The notes under the pieces were generated by a model that was not told the DNA's origin, searched no databases, and saw only the letters and a program-made list of their open reading frames with translations. From NCBI GenBank assembly GCA_015680685.1, contig MNCI01022370.1:3188-37961 (forward strand): a DNA stretch of 34,774 bases, written 5' to 3'. The stretch is from Gnetum montanum. Taxonomy: Eukaryota; Streptophyta; Gnetopsida; Gnetales; Gnetaceae. The translations under genes and the position numbers were made by a program. This document shows positions 10,572-20,497 of this stretch, piece after piece; the stretch's first letter is position 1, and each line of letters begins with the position of its first letter.

Positions 10572-11790
10572 TAATACCCCAGTTCTAGAAACCCCTTCCT
10601 AGTTATAATGTCCTATGATTTGAAAGTTTAATGTGTTTTTTGACTAATTCATCCTCATGTGAGTAACCTATACCTTAGTATGTTATGCTGGTAATTTATA
10701 TATTTGGGTATATTCATATGGTTGAGTCCTATGCCCTGTAATTAATTTTATAAGATGTAATTGATATTTTAATTTAAATTATTTTAAGCATATATTCACT
10801 AAACTCCTTTTTTGGAGTTTTGAGTAAGAAGGTATTAGGTATGGAATAGGTCTTTAGCACATGGGTGTTCTACATTTAGCATGTGGTATGGTTTGATTAT
10901 TGGATGTGTAACATGATTTTAATATTCACTAGTAAATAAATAATATATTTTATATTTTAATTCCTAGAGTAGTAATATTACATAATATCCCTAGATGATT
11001 ATATTTGCATTTGAACCTTAGACCTTGGTTAGCATTTGAACATACTATAACATGTTTGGCAATACTTAGAGACATTTAAGGGATCAATGTTGGGTTTAGA
11101 TCCTTTGTAGAAATATGATTAATACTTGAATTTTAAAATTAGGTTATATGTATTGTCTTTTTGGTTTTAGTCACCCATTAGTAATCACCTCTAGCTTGAC
11201 CCTAGCATACCCTTGTGAGTATAAATACTTGGAAACCCTTCTAATAAAAATCATTCATTTCTTCACTTTAGGAGATAGAGATAGGGAGGGAGACCTTACT
11301 AAATATGAGAGGAGCCACAACCAAGCCTACATAACCTTCTAGATCTACATAAGTTCTTTCCTTTCTAGGTTTCCATCTTAGATCTCATTTAGATTCGATC
11401 ATCAATGTTTACCTTTACTTAGGGTTTAAAGCATGATTAGGAGATCTCAACCACATGAGGATTTCTATTAGTAGTGCTTTTATTCATCTAATAAATTCAT
11501 TACAATGCTCATTTTTGGATTCTAGATTAATTTCATTAATGTACTTTCCATTTATGACATTTTTATGAAATGAATTCTATGACATGTATATGATAATTTT
11601 GAATTTTTGTGATACATAATTTTGAAATTTGGATATGAATTTTTGGTTTTTCTATCAAGATGATGTTTTATGATAAATTTTTATTTAACATGACCTAATT
11701 TCAATTAAATTAATTTCCATTAAATTTCTAGGTTGATTATTTTAAAAATTTTGGACCTTATTCCTTCTTCGAAGATTGGCATGAAGAAGG
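10572..11790 (+). repeat. Probable 3' LTR of the old Ty3/Gypsy element (approximate ends)
   Basis: Directly after the integrase remnant comes purine-rich GTGGGGAGGAAG and then TAATACCCC, the usual join of PPT and LTR start (TGTAATACCCC) in many plant Gypsy elements. A TATA box, TATAAATA, lies at 11220-11227, followed by R-U5-like sequence with GGAGATAGAGATAGGGAGGG. The right end is a guess because no second LTR of this element is in the window. Confidence 0.55.
11220..11227 (+). promoter_or_regulatory. TATA box in the Gypsy LTR
   Basis: TATAAATA in GAGTATAAATACTTGG, at the position expected for the U3/R border of the LTR at 10572-11790. Confidence 0.5.
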
Positions 11791-13544
11791 TAAATATTTT
11801 TGTCATAATTATCTAAATAACAAGGCACTTTTTTGTGGTTATATGTCCATCACAACATTCATCATGACCTCCATTATGAACTATGACATAAAAAGTTCAT
11901 AATATTCTATACATGTCATAATGAAATATTGACTAGGGGAACGACAAAGAGGTTAAGAGTCTATACGTTAAGTTTCAACAACTAAAATGTAGTCCTAACT
12001 TGTTAATATGAAGAAAAAAAAAGAATAAACCCTAATTGAGAATCCTTAAAATTCCTAATTTAACATTTGAAATTAGCAGTTCAACATTAGTTAGTTTGGA
12101 TTTTTTCCTTCTAATTTAGTGATGTTTTCCCACCACCTTGGGCTTGTGTTATCTATATTTTTATGATGCTAACTATGGCTTATTTTTTGTTTAAAATAGG
12201 TAAAGCTAGCACATAGGGGGTAGTTGGTTGATTTTAAAGGAATCTTAAAGTGTTTTGTAATCCTTCACTATTTACAATAGTGAAAGCCATGTCACGTTGA
12301 CCTTTATACAACACCCCATGAAGGGGTATTTTGGCCTTGTTGAATAATAGAAATTAAGGTAGTATTTCTATCTAACCTTGATACTAAATCTGAAAAATAA
12401 TAAATAAGTCCTAAAAGTACATCTTTATTTGGTATGGTTTGGTAAATCTTATTTGTGCATAATGAATACTCATATTCACTTTTACACATTCTAAAACTGA
12501 TAGTTTGATGCTAGCTTCTACAAAATATTTGCATATTTTTTGTGCTAAAATTTTTAGATGTAGAAACCCTTTTGCATGGCTATCTGGCTACCTAATATTT
12601 TGTTTTGAAACCCTTAATGAAGTATTTTTTAATTTATTTTCCATACTCAGTCATGTGGACTAACTTTTTCCCATAATTTTTATCTCCTAGGTAAGACATG
12701 TTTGTGATGAGAAGTAGTTAGAGAAGTTGATGTTTTGATTAGGATATAGTCATTTTCTAGTTTTTTTTCTAAGTTGAAAGTTTTTTATTTCTAAGCTATA
12801 ATGTTTAGCAGGTAGTTTGTAATTATATATCTTTGATTGACATGTGTGGATTTTGTACTTATTTATCTTTGATATAGGCTTAGCTTTACTTTCTTGTTGT
12901 TTAAGTGGATGAACGATAGTTTTAAACTTTTGCAAAATATGTGGGAGGTCCTTGAGTACAAGGAAATTAGAGAGGAACTTTTAAATTATTGTCATGACTA
13001 TTTACATTCTTGATATTGGCCATTTTTTATTCCAAATTTTAGATGTATGTCCATGAGGAAGAAAAGATTCATTTGGGCTATGGATCATAAAGATAGAAAC
13101 ATTGGTTAGAATAAGTAGTTTTGAACATTCTTGATGCTCCTAGTTTTGCATTTTTACTATTTGTATGTTATCTCTAGTCTTGAATCTTGTTGATGCTCTT
13201 AGTTTTATATTTTTACTATTTGTATGTTATCTCTGGTCTTTGTTGGAAGTGTACCCTTTTCCTTATCATCAATAAATTTTTTTTTATCTTATGCATAGTG
13301 AGTTTACTACAATAGGCTTTTCAGGAACCTATGCTTTTCCTACTTATTGTTGGTCAACTATGCTAATATCTTTTGTTGGATGCTACACTATGAGCAGTGG
13401 CTCATTTTTGTGATTGGCATCCTACACTTCCTTTTTTGAGAGTTAATATAATCTTTTGAATTTCTCTAAAAAATGATCAAGAAAGTCACTAAATATTTTT
13501 AAGAATATTTGGGATAATAAAATATGCTATTGTAATATCTTAGA
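11791..13544. other. Unassigned AT-rich DNA
   Basis: No gene, LTR or known domain is recognised on either strand. All frames are short and rich in Leu, Phe, Ile, Tyr and Asn, as expected from AT-rich DNA. The only internal structure seen is the 59-bp duplication at 13121-13240. Confidence 0.5.
13121..13240. repeat. Two-copy tandem repeat, 59-bp period
   Basis: Both copies contain TTTTTACTATTTGTATGTTA followed by TCTCT, preceded by TTGATGCTC. They differ at a few positions, so the duplication is recent relative to the surrounding decay. Confidence 0.85.
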
Positions 13545-14119
13545 TGTCATGTCCCCATTCCCAAATGATGATGTTGCATAACAAAGATGGTGTCTTTTCA
13601 TAACAAGTGTTATGATTATTGTAATAAGACGTAAAAGGGTAGTTGTAATTAAGACCCTAAAGGATGCATTGTAATAATGGACATGTCTCTTAAGGTAACC
13701 TTTGAGGGTTTGGCCTAAGGCATTTATACCTACGCTTAAATATGATGCCAGACATGGAGTGGTGGAGTTAGTATAGGCAAGTCATAGGAGCCGAGTGAAG
13801 CGAGATAGAAAGTGGACTAGTAATTCTTTCTAGTTGAATAATAGGCCTAACCATGGTGGTAGTGTTGGATTGTCTCTAAGGGATAGATGCTAAAGGAAGA
13901 AAACCTCAAGGAACACTCTCAAAGCATGATCTGAATACTCTATTCCAAATTGAGAAAGCATTCTATTCTTTCTCTTTTTGCACTTTCTCTATTATTTCCT
14001 TTATGCATAATGTTGAATGTTACATATATTTGATGTTTGATATGTTGTATTCTTATGCATAATGTCTAATATAATGTATATTTGACATTTTCCATGACAT
14101 CCAGGAATGACATTTCACA
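13545..14119 (+). repeat. 5' LTR of element 4 (575 bp)
   Basis: Starts TGTCATGTCCCCATTCCCAA and ends ATTTCACA. Matches 18162-18799 throughout, for example CATAACAAAGATGGTGTC and TAAGGGATAGATGCT. The start and end form an imperfect inverted repeat about 21 bp long, clearest in the 3' copy. GGCATTTATACC near 13709 is a weak TATA-like region. Confidence 0.9.
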
Positions 14120-14121
14120 AT

Positions 14122-14133
14122 TGGCATCAAAGC
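14122..14133 (+). other. Primer binding site of element 4
   Basis: TGGCATCAAAGC begins two bases after the LTR and matches the common plant tRNA-iMet PBS TGGTATCAGAGC at 10 of 12 positions. Confidence 0.75.
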
Positions 14134-14869
14134 AAACCACAACCTAAGGGCCATTCAAAACCATGGGTTGACTACAACTTGAAGTCATGACATAGGGAAA
14201 GTCATTGATCATCTCTAGATGTACTAGATGTAAGGTAGAAGATACCATTCCATTAAGTTTATGAACCATGAATTGGAAATCTACAAAAGACATGGATTTC
14301 ACCAACCAAGTAAGTTCTTTCATAGATATCATTGACTGATGAAGATCTGATTACACCTCATCAAGATTCATCAATTGCAAGAGATGTTGGTAAGATAAGG
14401 ATATACCAATCTAGGTAACTCTGACCCATCATAATACTATAAATATTAATTGATTAAGGCTATTATTAAAGTTTCTTCCAAAAAAGTTAGTAACCATGAT
14501 TTGAATTAATCTTGTTTTGTTGAAACTCATTATCCTAAGCAACTTAGAGTCATTTCTAAGTCATCATATCTTTCTATATATCAACTTGGTAATGTCATCT
14601 TGGTAGAATAAGTTGGTTTGAATCTTTTAAAAATTTTAAAAATTAAACTTCATTTTTGAACCCTAATAATATGTTCACTGCACAGTACTCATTGAGATGA
14701 TTCCAATGGTACTAGTTTTGTTGAAATTCATCTTACGGTTTGGGAGATACAGTGTTTATCGTGTTACATATAGTTTTAAAATTTAAAAAGGTGTTTTTTT
14801 ATATTTTAAATTTAATTTTTAGTTCTTATTTATTTATTTAAGAAAAAATGGAAAAAGTGGGAGGTCATA
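14134..14869. other. Interior of element 4, no recognised feature
   Basis: AT-rich. A 62-codon minus-strand frame at 14144-14332 has no recognisable domain and is not supported by other evidence. No gag similarity is seen. Confidence 0.4.
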
Positions 14870-15500
14870 GGTTTGACGTGATGCCCTAAATAAATAAATA
14901 AATTTCTGATGGCTAGAAAGGGCTACACAGGCCTTGCCAAGGCCATGCTAGAAGGGCCACACTAGCCTTGCATGGGGCCAGTGTAGTCCATAATGTAAGG
15001 GTTGCCACCCCAATTGCCATGCATCATCCTTCTGATCCTTTCCTACCACCATTGCTTAGTTTGCCACCGCCAATGAGTCTACTACTCCATCGTGCCACCA
15101 TCTTACTCAACCGCACGCACTCGTTGTCTTTTACATGTGTCATTTCTTGTAGCATCTACCTTCTATGGCATCATCAAACATTGATGGCACCAACGATGTT
15201 GCTTATCACAAGCATCCCTAGTTCCCTCCAGTGTTGCTCCCTCCAGTGTTGCTGATCATAGGCAAAGTGCTATCTCCTTATATGGGCCATGTTGGCCCAG
15301 CGCTAGCTACGTGAACCCCATTTTGGGTCATGTAGGCCTTGAAAAGAGCCATGCAAGCCCTAAGAGGGATCATGAAGACCCTAGAAAGGATCATGTAGGT
15401 CATAGAGAGGGCTTTGCATGCCCTAAAGAGGGTAACACAAGCCTTGGAAAGGGCTACGTGAGCCTTGAAAAAGGGGCCATACAAGCTTGGGCCCCATTTC
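14870..15500. repeat. GC-richer island with GGGCTAC/GGCCTTG minisatellite
   Basis: GC content is visibly higher than in the flanks. From about 15325 to 15490, roughly six imperfect units of about 30 bp repeat a GxCATGxAxGxCCTxGAAA-like pattern (such as CATGTAGGCCTTGAAAAG and CATGAAGACCCTAGAAAG). An earlier, looser set of GCCTTG/GGGCCAC words lies at 14915-14985, and CCTCCAGTGTTGCT is doubled at 15226-15253. Reading frames here on both strands (15278-15484 and 15311-15745) are repeat-driven and not accepted as genes. Confidence 0.7.
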
Positions 15501-15838
15501 CTAACACAACCCTCTCCCCCACGGACTCTGCATTACCACTATCAATGCTCACTTATGCTACTATGTTACTTCTTGCATGTTCCTCCTTGCCTACTACTAC
15601 CCTTGTGCACATTCCCTACCTTGCTTGTTGCAGCCTTCATGTGCATTCCCTATCTCAAAGCTATCTTTTTCTTGCAATTGCCTTTGCCTTTAGTGATGGA
15701 ATAATTTTTTTTTCATTAATTAATAGAAAATTTGAAAGTTTCTGATAATTGACTAAAATTTTGAAATTTCCATCATTGATGTGTTGATTTAAGTGAAAAA
15801 CACATAGAAATAATTTTTAAAATGGAATTAGGCACCCT
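15501..15838. other. Interior of element 4 between the minisatellite and the 5S-like fragment
   Basis: Pyrimidine-rich sequence with overlapping short frames, then an AT-rich stretch from about 15700. No domain or repeat is recognised. Confidence 0.35.
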
Positions 15839-15868
15839 GGAAATAACAAGAATAAAAATTTTGTATCT

Positions 15869-15932
15869 AAGTGTGCTTGACCCAAAGTAGAACTGGGATG
15901 GGTGACCTCTTAGGAAGTCTTGTTTTTTGCAC
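15869..15932 (+). pseudogene. 5S rRNA-like fragment (3' half)
   Basis: Contains TAAGTGTGCTTGACCCAAAG, then TAGAACTGGGATGGGTGACC, then TCTTAGGAAGTC and a TTGCAC end. These align with the second half of plant 5S rRNA, including the internal control region (GGATGGGTGACCTCCTGGGAAGTC). The 5' half is unrecognisable or absent, so it is not a functional gene. It may be a 5S-derived retroposon piece or a relic of a Cassandra-type element, which carries 5S sequence in its LTR. Confidence 0.75.
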
Positions 15933-16002
15933 GAAAGGTCCTTGACCTGAAGCCATAACTTTTGATTATAGGATCCTTTTGTAGCAAACACAGAGTTTTT
16001 TT

Positions 16003-16232
16003 CTATAAATTTCAACCTTCTAGACACAGTGGTGAAGTCAAATCTACCCTTTGGAACTCCAAAAATTAGGTTTTACTCTTTCATGAATATAGTGGCTTAA
16101 ACCCTTAAAATTTTAATTTTAACATAATTTAAGCATACGATGTCCATTTTCAACATATGAATAGTCATCTCCAATAATTTTCACCCTTCTAAACTCAATT
16201 GTGAGGTCAAATTTATCATTCGAGTACTTGAT
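16003..16232. repeat. Diverged direct repeat, two copies about 170 bp apart
   Basis: AATTTCAACCTTCTAGACAC with GTGGTGAAGTCAAATCTACC (about 16006-16050) recurs as AATTTTCACCCTTCTAAACT with TTGTGAGGTCAAATTTATC (about 16178-16220). It follows the 5S-like fragment and may belong to the same ancient repeat. 16233-16590 has no recognised feature. Confidence 0.55.
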
Positions 16233-16594
16233 AAATTTATGATATCATGAAACTATGCCTTAAAAATTGATAACATAGGGATAACTAATCATGCCTTGGA
16301 AAAATAACCTTTGCATATAGCCTTAAGATCTCCATGGCATGTGATAATTTACATTGCTGGAGTTAGTATCTTTAAGGAAGGTAGAAAGGCCATTAAGAAT
16401 TAGATGATGTAGTTATATATTGCTAGAATTAGATAATGTAGTAAATTAATTAATTAGTTGATGTATCAGTATTACTTTAGTTGATGATTAGTTGGAGAAT
16501 CAGTTGATGAACAAAAATGATCAAGAAGATGTATATCAATTCATCCTAAAATCAACACATATGATAGAATAACATGGATAGTCATAATCTTATT

Positions 16595-17720
16595 TTTATA
16601 TACGATATGCATGAAGAGAAATGATCTAGCACAGAATCCAAAAATGAGAATGAAAGTTACAACATACACCATGCTTGCAAGATCCTTAGCAAGTGAGAAA
16701 CAACATTCGCTATGTCCACCATGGGCTTTGAATTGGTATGGATATCGATATCCATGCATTTTAGCTGAGTTACAAGATTTGGATGTTAATGTTCTATGTT
16801 TTAAAGAAGTCTTGCCATGGAAATTTCTATACCAATTTGAACTAGATTTGAAAACATGGGATACCGAGGTATTTTATAAGAAAAAATATTCTTGCACAAG
16901 TTCTTTTTTTTTGAATCATACAAATTAGCATATTGTAGAAATCACAACATGGATGGTTGTGTAATCTTTTATAAAGAAACCAAGTTTGAATTGATACAAA
17001 GATTTGAATGGAGTTTAGAAAATATAATTTTTGAAATTCCAAAAATTCAAATAATGGAAAAGAAAGAACAATTATTCTAAAAGACCATCCATCAAGAAGA
17101 TGTGTATGCATAGTTAACACACATTTAAGTTCCAAACCAACATGTTTAAATGTTAGATTATGTAAAGAAGCATACTTGATTAAGAAAATAGGAGAAATTT
17201 TGAAGAATAATTTATTCCTAGGTTATACTGATTCAGTGCCAATTGTTCTTTGTGGAGATTTCAATGCAAAAGTTGGAAGTGACGTTTATCAATTCTTAAA
17301 ATATGGCTGTGTAAAGGAATCCTTAGAAGATGAACCTGATTTGAACAAGATGTTCCCATTAGTTCAACATACAATTCCATTAGCTAGTGCATATTCTACT
17401 TATTTTTAATCTTCAAAAGATAAATCAAATTCTAGAATTCAAGGACAAATAATGTTGATGGATAGTGCTCATCAAGAACCACAGTTTACCAATTACTCTA
17501 CTATGACTAATGAGGATGGATCAACAACATTCTTCATTGAGACCTTGGATTATATTTGGTATGATGTCTAATTCTTCCAAGTTACCAAGTTACTAGAGTT
17601 AATTTCTAAATAAGAAGTTGAGAAGAGTTAAGATCAAGCCCTACCATCCTGTACAAGACCATTCAATAAAATACCACTTATGCCAAGATGATAATTACTT
17701 CCACCAGTTTATAAGGTTGA
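16595..17720 (+). pseudogene. Processed CCR4-type deadenylase (EEP exonuclease) domain fragment
   Basis: Three frames joined by one or two single-base frameshifts and a few stops give about 370 residues matching the endonuclease/exonuclease/phosphatase domain of CCR4/nocturnin-type 3' exonucleases. In order: VTTYTMLARSLAS and CPPWALNW near 16645-16740; A-E-L-Q-D-L-D then the catalytic-Glu motif F-K-E-V near 16800; D-G-C-V-I-F-Y-K near 16950; I-V-N-T-H-L near 17110; V-L-C-G-D-F-N-A near 17245; I-P-L-A-S-A-Y-S near 17380; F-T-N-Y near 17485; T-L-D-Y-I-W-Y near 17545; and P-F-N-K-I-P-L at 17659-17679, where the active-site S-D-H is expected. The catalytic His is therefore lost. No introns interrupt the domain, which points to a processed copy. 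It lies wholly between the LTRs of element 4. In the cell, the parent protein shortens mRNA poly(A) tails. Confidence 0.88.
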
Positions 17721-17763
17721 TCAAGATTAGGAAGTATCTCACTCTTACCTTTATTAATAAATC

Positions 17764-17784
17764 TTATTATTATTATTATTATTT
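17764..17784. repeat. TTA microsatellite
   Basis: About seven TTA repeats directly downstream of the CCR4-like segment. Confidence 0.9.
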
Positions 17785-18140
17785 AATTTATATTTTAAGT
17801 AAATATCTAAGCTAATGGAAATTTGGGAATAAAGAACTTTCCCTATCTTCACCTAGGTAACTAGAGTTGAGTTGCACTTTGTGTAACCTTGGTTAGCACT
17901 GGTGATTGGTGGTTGGTAGATCTTTAATTCACCTCTTGTCATTATCTTAGAAATTGAAGTAAGTATTAAGAAAGTAATATTTAATTTTCCATATATTTTT
18001 CTCACATATATCTCGTTTGCAAAATAAGCAAGAAACAACTTCAAGTTCAAAGAAGAAATTAAATTATTGAAGTATAGGAGCATAACAGAAGCACTAGAGC
18101 TAAAAAAAAGACAATGAACTTGGACTTGTTTGAAGATGAA
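17785..18140. other. Interior of element 4 before the 3' LTR
   Basis: AT-rich, with no recognised gene on either strand. Confidence 0.4.
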
Positions 18141-18161
18141 AAAAACCTAAGGGAGTTAGAT
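18141..18161 (+). other. Polypurine-tract-like sequence of element 4
   Basis: AAAAACCTAAGGGAGTTAGA directly before the TG of the 3' LTR. It is purine-rich but interrupted; the position is the main support. Confidence 0.5.
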
Positions 18162-18799
18162 TGTCATGTCCCCATTCCCAAATTATGTTGTTGCATAACA
18201 AAGATGGTGTCTCTTAATAACAAGTATTATGATTATAATAACAAGACCTGAAAAGGTTAGTTATAATTAAGACCCACAAGGATGAATTGTAATAATGGAC
18301 ATATCTCTTGAGGTAATCATTGGGAGTTTGACCTAAGGAATTTATACCCAGGCTTAGAGATTATGCTAGGCATGGAGTGACAGAGNGGTTTGACCTAAGG
18401 CATTTATACCCAGGCTTAGAGATTATGCTAGGCATGGAGTGACAGAGCCAGTACAAGCAAGTCACATGAGCCAGGTGAAGCATGACAAGAAGTGGATTGG
18501 CCATCCCCTCAAGCTAGGTAATAGGCTTAACTAAGATTGTAGTGCTAAATTGCCTCTAAGGGATAGATGCTGAAGGAAGAAAACCCCAAGGAACATGCTC
18601 TAAGAATGATCCCGATACTCTATTCCAAATTAATAAAGCATTTTCTTCTTTCTCTTTCTACACTTTCTTTGTTATTTCCTTTATGCATAATGTCAAATGT
18701 TATATATATTTGATGTTTGATATATTTTCTTCTTATACATAATGTCTAATGTAATGTATATTTGATGCTTCCCATGACATTTGGGAATAGGATGTGACA
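18162..18799 (+). repeat. 3' LTR of element 4 (638 bp including an apparent false duplication)
   Basis: Starts TGTCATGTCCCCATTCCCAA and ends GGATGTGACA, forming an imperfect inverted repeat with its own start. It is 63 bp longer than the 5' LTR. Removing the N, one G and one 60-bp copy (62 bp) leaves 576 bp, against 575 for the 5' LTR. Confidence 0.9.
18326..18447. repeat. 60-bp duplication flanking a single N (probable assembly artefact)
   Basis: 18326-18385 and 18388-18447 are near-identical (one difference seen, AAGGAATTT against AAGGCATTT) and are separated only by N at 18386 and one G. The 5' LTR has this segment once. Confidence 0.9.
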
Positions 18800-19089
18800 T
18801 CACGTATAATATACCTAATCTTACTTATGTCTAATGTACTTAAATGTAGGATATTGTAAGAAAAGGTTTTGTTCATTTTCAATATTTTTTGTATTACATA
18901 GTTGACATATCTAGAATTTACAAGAAATATTGAGCCATCTATCTATTTCAACTCTTAGATGATAAGATCCCATTTATGCTCTACTAATTGTGCATCATAA
19001 ATGGTGACGAATAGTGGTAGATAAATAATTTTCCTTTGAATTAAGGCCTCTCATGATACTATTCAAATAAAAAATAATTTCTATCAATA
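18800..19089. other. AT-rich flank, nothing recognised
   Basis: No gene, LTR end or domain seen. It may be the far 3' end of the LINE remnant at 19090-20340. Confidence 0.4.
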
Positions 19090-20340
19090 CTTTATTAAAT
19101 TTTTTGAAATATATTCATTTCACCAATTTATGAGCATGCTTAAGATCAGAAAAAAGAAGGTGCTTTTCAATATTTCATTTTTTAAGTCATAGAACTCTGT
19201 CATGAAACCATCCTTTCTCTCAAATTTTTGGAATATTTATCCAATGTGAATTTAAAAAGATTATGAATGTAAGCTATAAATTGACAAATATTTCATCTTC
19301 TAAGGGCATCATCTTTATTTTAGAAAGTATAATATTGTATTATACTCTTTTCTTTCCTTTGAGTTCACTGAGCAAGAAAAGCTTTTGAATTATTTATGTA
19401 TTTTTAGTATTTATTTACTAAACTAGGATCCCATACAACACACCCATAAACAATAATATAACTTTCTTATTTTTTTTTAAATTTTAATCTTCTAGACTAG
19501 GAACCTACATAACACACCTAGGAAGAATCATTGGTTGAACAATGACATGAGAGAGTTTCTTTTGAATATCTCAAGATAGAACGAATTCCTTATTACATAA
19601 GGCATACATGCCATTTATAAGAACAATTAATTGAATAATGATATAATAAAGTTACTTTTAGATATACAAAGATAAAATAGATTCCTTCTTACATTTGGTT
19701 TTTACATTCGAGGCTAAAATATTTATAAGATCAGGCTTTATTCACATGTTCATTTCTTATAGTGAAATTATATGTTAACAATGTTTATCCCTAAGATATA
19801 TAGTCCGATTAGAACTCTATAAGTTAGTGTTACTTACCAAAATCAAACACACACCTTAAAATTCCCAATTAAGTCTCTTACCATTAGGTCAACACGTCAT
19901 TGTTATTATATGTGAAACAAATCATGATTTTATTTTTTTAGATATTAACTTTCATTCTTGAAGGCTCATAAAAGTTATCAAGAGACTATTCCTAAAGTTG
20001 ACACAAGTCATTAAGAGTATTAAGCATTTGTTGCAATCCTTTTATTAAATTTGAAATCAAGACAACATCATCAAGATAAAGTAAATAAGGGTATTAAGTA
20101 TTTTTTGTAATCCTTCCATTGAATTTGAAGCCAAGATAACCTCATTAGCATAAAGTAAGAGCCTTATATGATAATTTCTTATTATAAATGCAAACTTGGT
20201 ATTTTGTGCATTCATAGGATGAAAAGCCTAAATAAAAAAAGAGTATGTATCTTTTTATAGAAAAAAACTATTAACTAAAATTCCTTTTTTTTCTTTTGTA
20301 AACTAAATAGATACTTCATTAGAAATTTTTTTGAAAGGAG
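19090..20340 (-). pseudogene. LINE-type reverse transcriptase remnant
   Basis: Minus-strand frames give landmarks of plant non-LTR retrotransposon RT: L-L-L-Y-A-N-E-V-I-L-A-S near 20130-20170, then L-Y-L-D-D-V-V-L-I-S near 20050-20090 (the Y-A-D-D active-site box, duplicated), a G-L-Q-Q-M-L-N-T-L helix after it, then downstream I-I-V-Y-G-C-V-V-W-D-P-S-L near 19410-19480, matching the conserved I-L-L-Y-G-x-x-V-W-G-P-S-L block. Stops and frameshifts are frequent. No endonuclease domain or poly(A) end was identified. Confidence 0.72.
20017..20157 (-). repeat. Tandem duplication of the RT active-site box (74-bp period)
   Basis: GTATTAAG-led units at 20017 and 20091 repeat the YADD-box region of the LINE. 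In translation the two copies read LYLDDVVLIS and LYANEVILAS. The period is not a multiple of three, so the copies are in different frames. Confidence 0.75.
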
Positions 20341-20492
20341 TCATGTGTTAGAACTACACAATGCTTGGTGAAAGTTCTAACTTGAATGATGGGACCATGC
20401 TTTTCCATGCATGATGATGTATATGTACACTTCCTCTGCATTTCTATGCATAGTTTCATGATTTTAATAAATGTAGGTTACATTGGACATAG
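20341..20492. other. Short flank between the LINE remnant and element 2
   Basis: Includes a perfect 8-bp inverted repeat GTTAGAAC/GTTCTAAC (20347-20354 and 20374-20381). It was originally contiguous with 30116 onward, before element 2 inserted. Confidence 0.5.
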
Positions 20493-20497
20493 CCCTA
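20493..20497. repeat. Target site duplication of element 2, left copy (CCCTA)
   Basis: CCCTA before the LTR; CCTTA follows the other LTR at 30111-30115. Four of five bases match, consistent with one later substitution. Confidence 0.7.

Larger units (their letters stand above)
13545..18799 (+). mobile_element. Element 4: LTR retroelement without recognisable gag/pol, carrying a CCR4-like gene fragment
   Basis: Two direct LTRs (13545-14119 and 18162-18799) enclose about 4.04 kb. A degenerate initiator-methionine-type PBS follows the first LTR, and a purine-rich PPT-like stretch precedes the second. The interior has no recognisable gag, RT, RNase H or integrase. It holds a GC-richer minisatellite, a 5S-like fragment and a processed CCR4-type nuclease domain. 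The LTR pair is roughly 14% diverged by eye, so the copy is old. No matching target duplication was found: the flanks are TTAGA on the left and TCACG on the right. This is a LARD-like non-autonomous element, or an element whose coding region was replaced by captured DNA. Confidence 0.82.

Noticed and set aside
15278-15745. Overlapping ORFs on both strands in the GC-richer island
   Set aside because: They are generated by the 30-bp repeats and pyrimidine-rich sequence, with no domain similarity.
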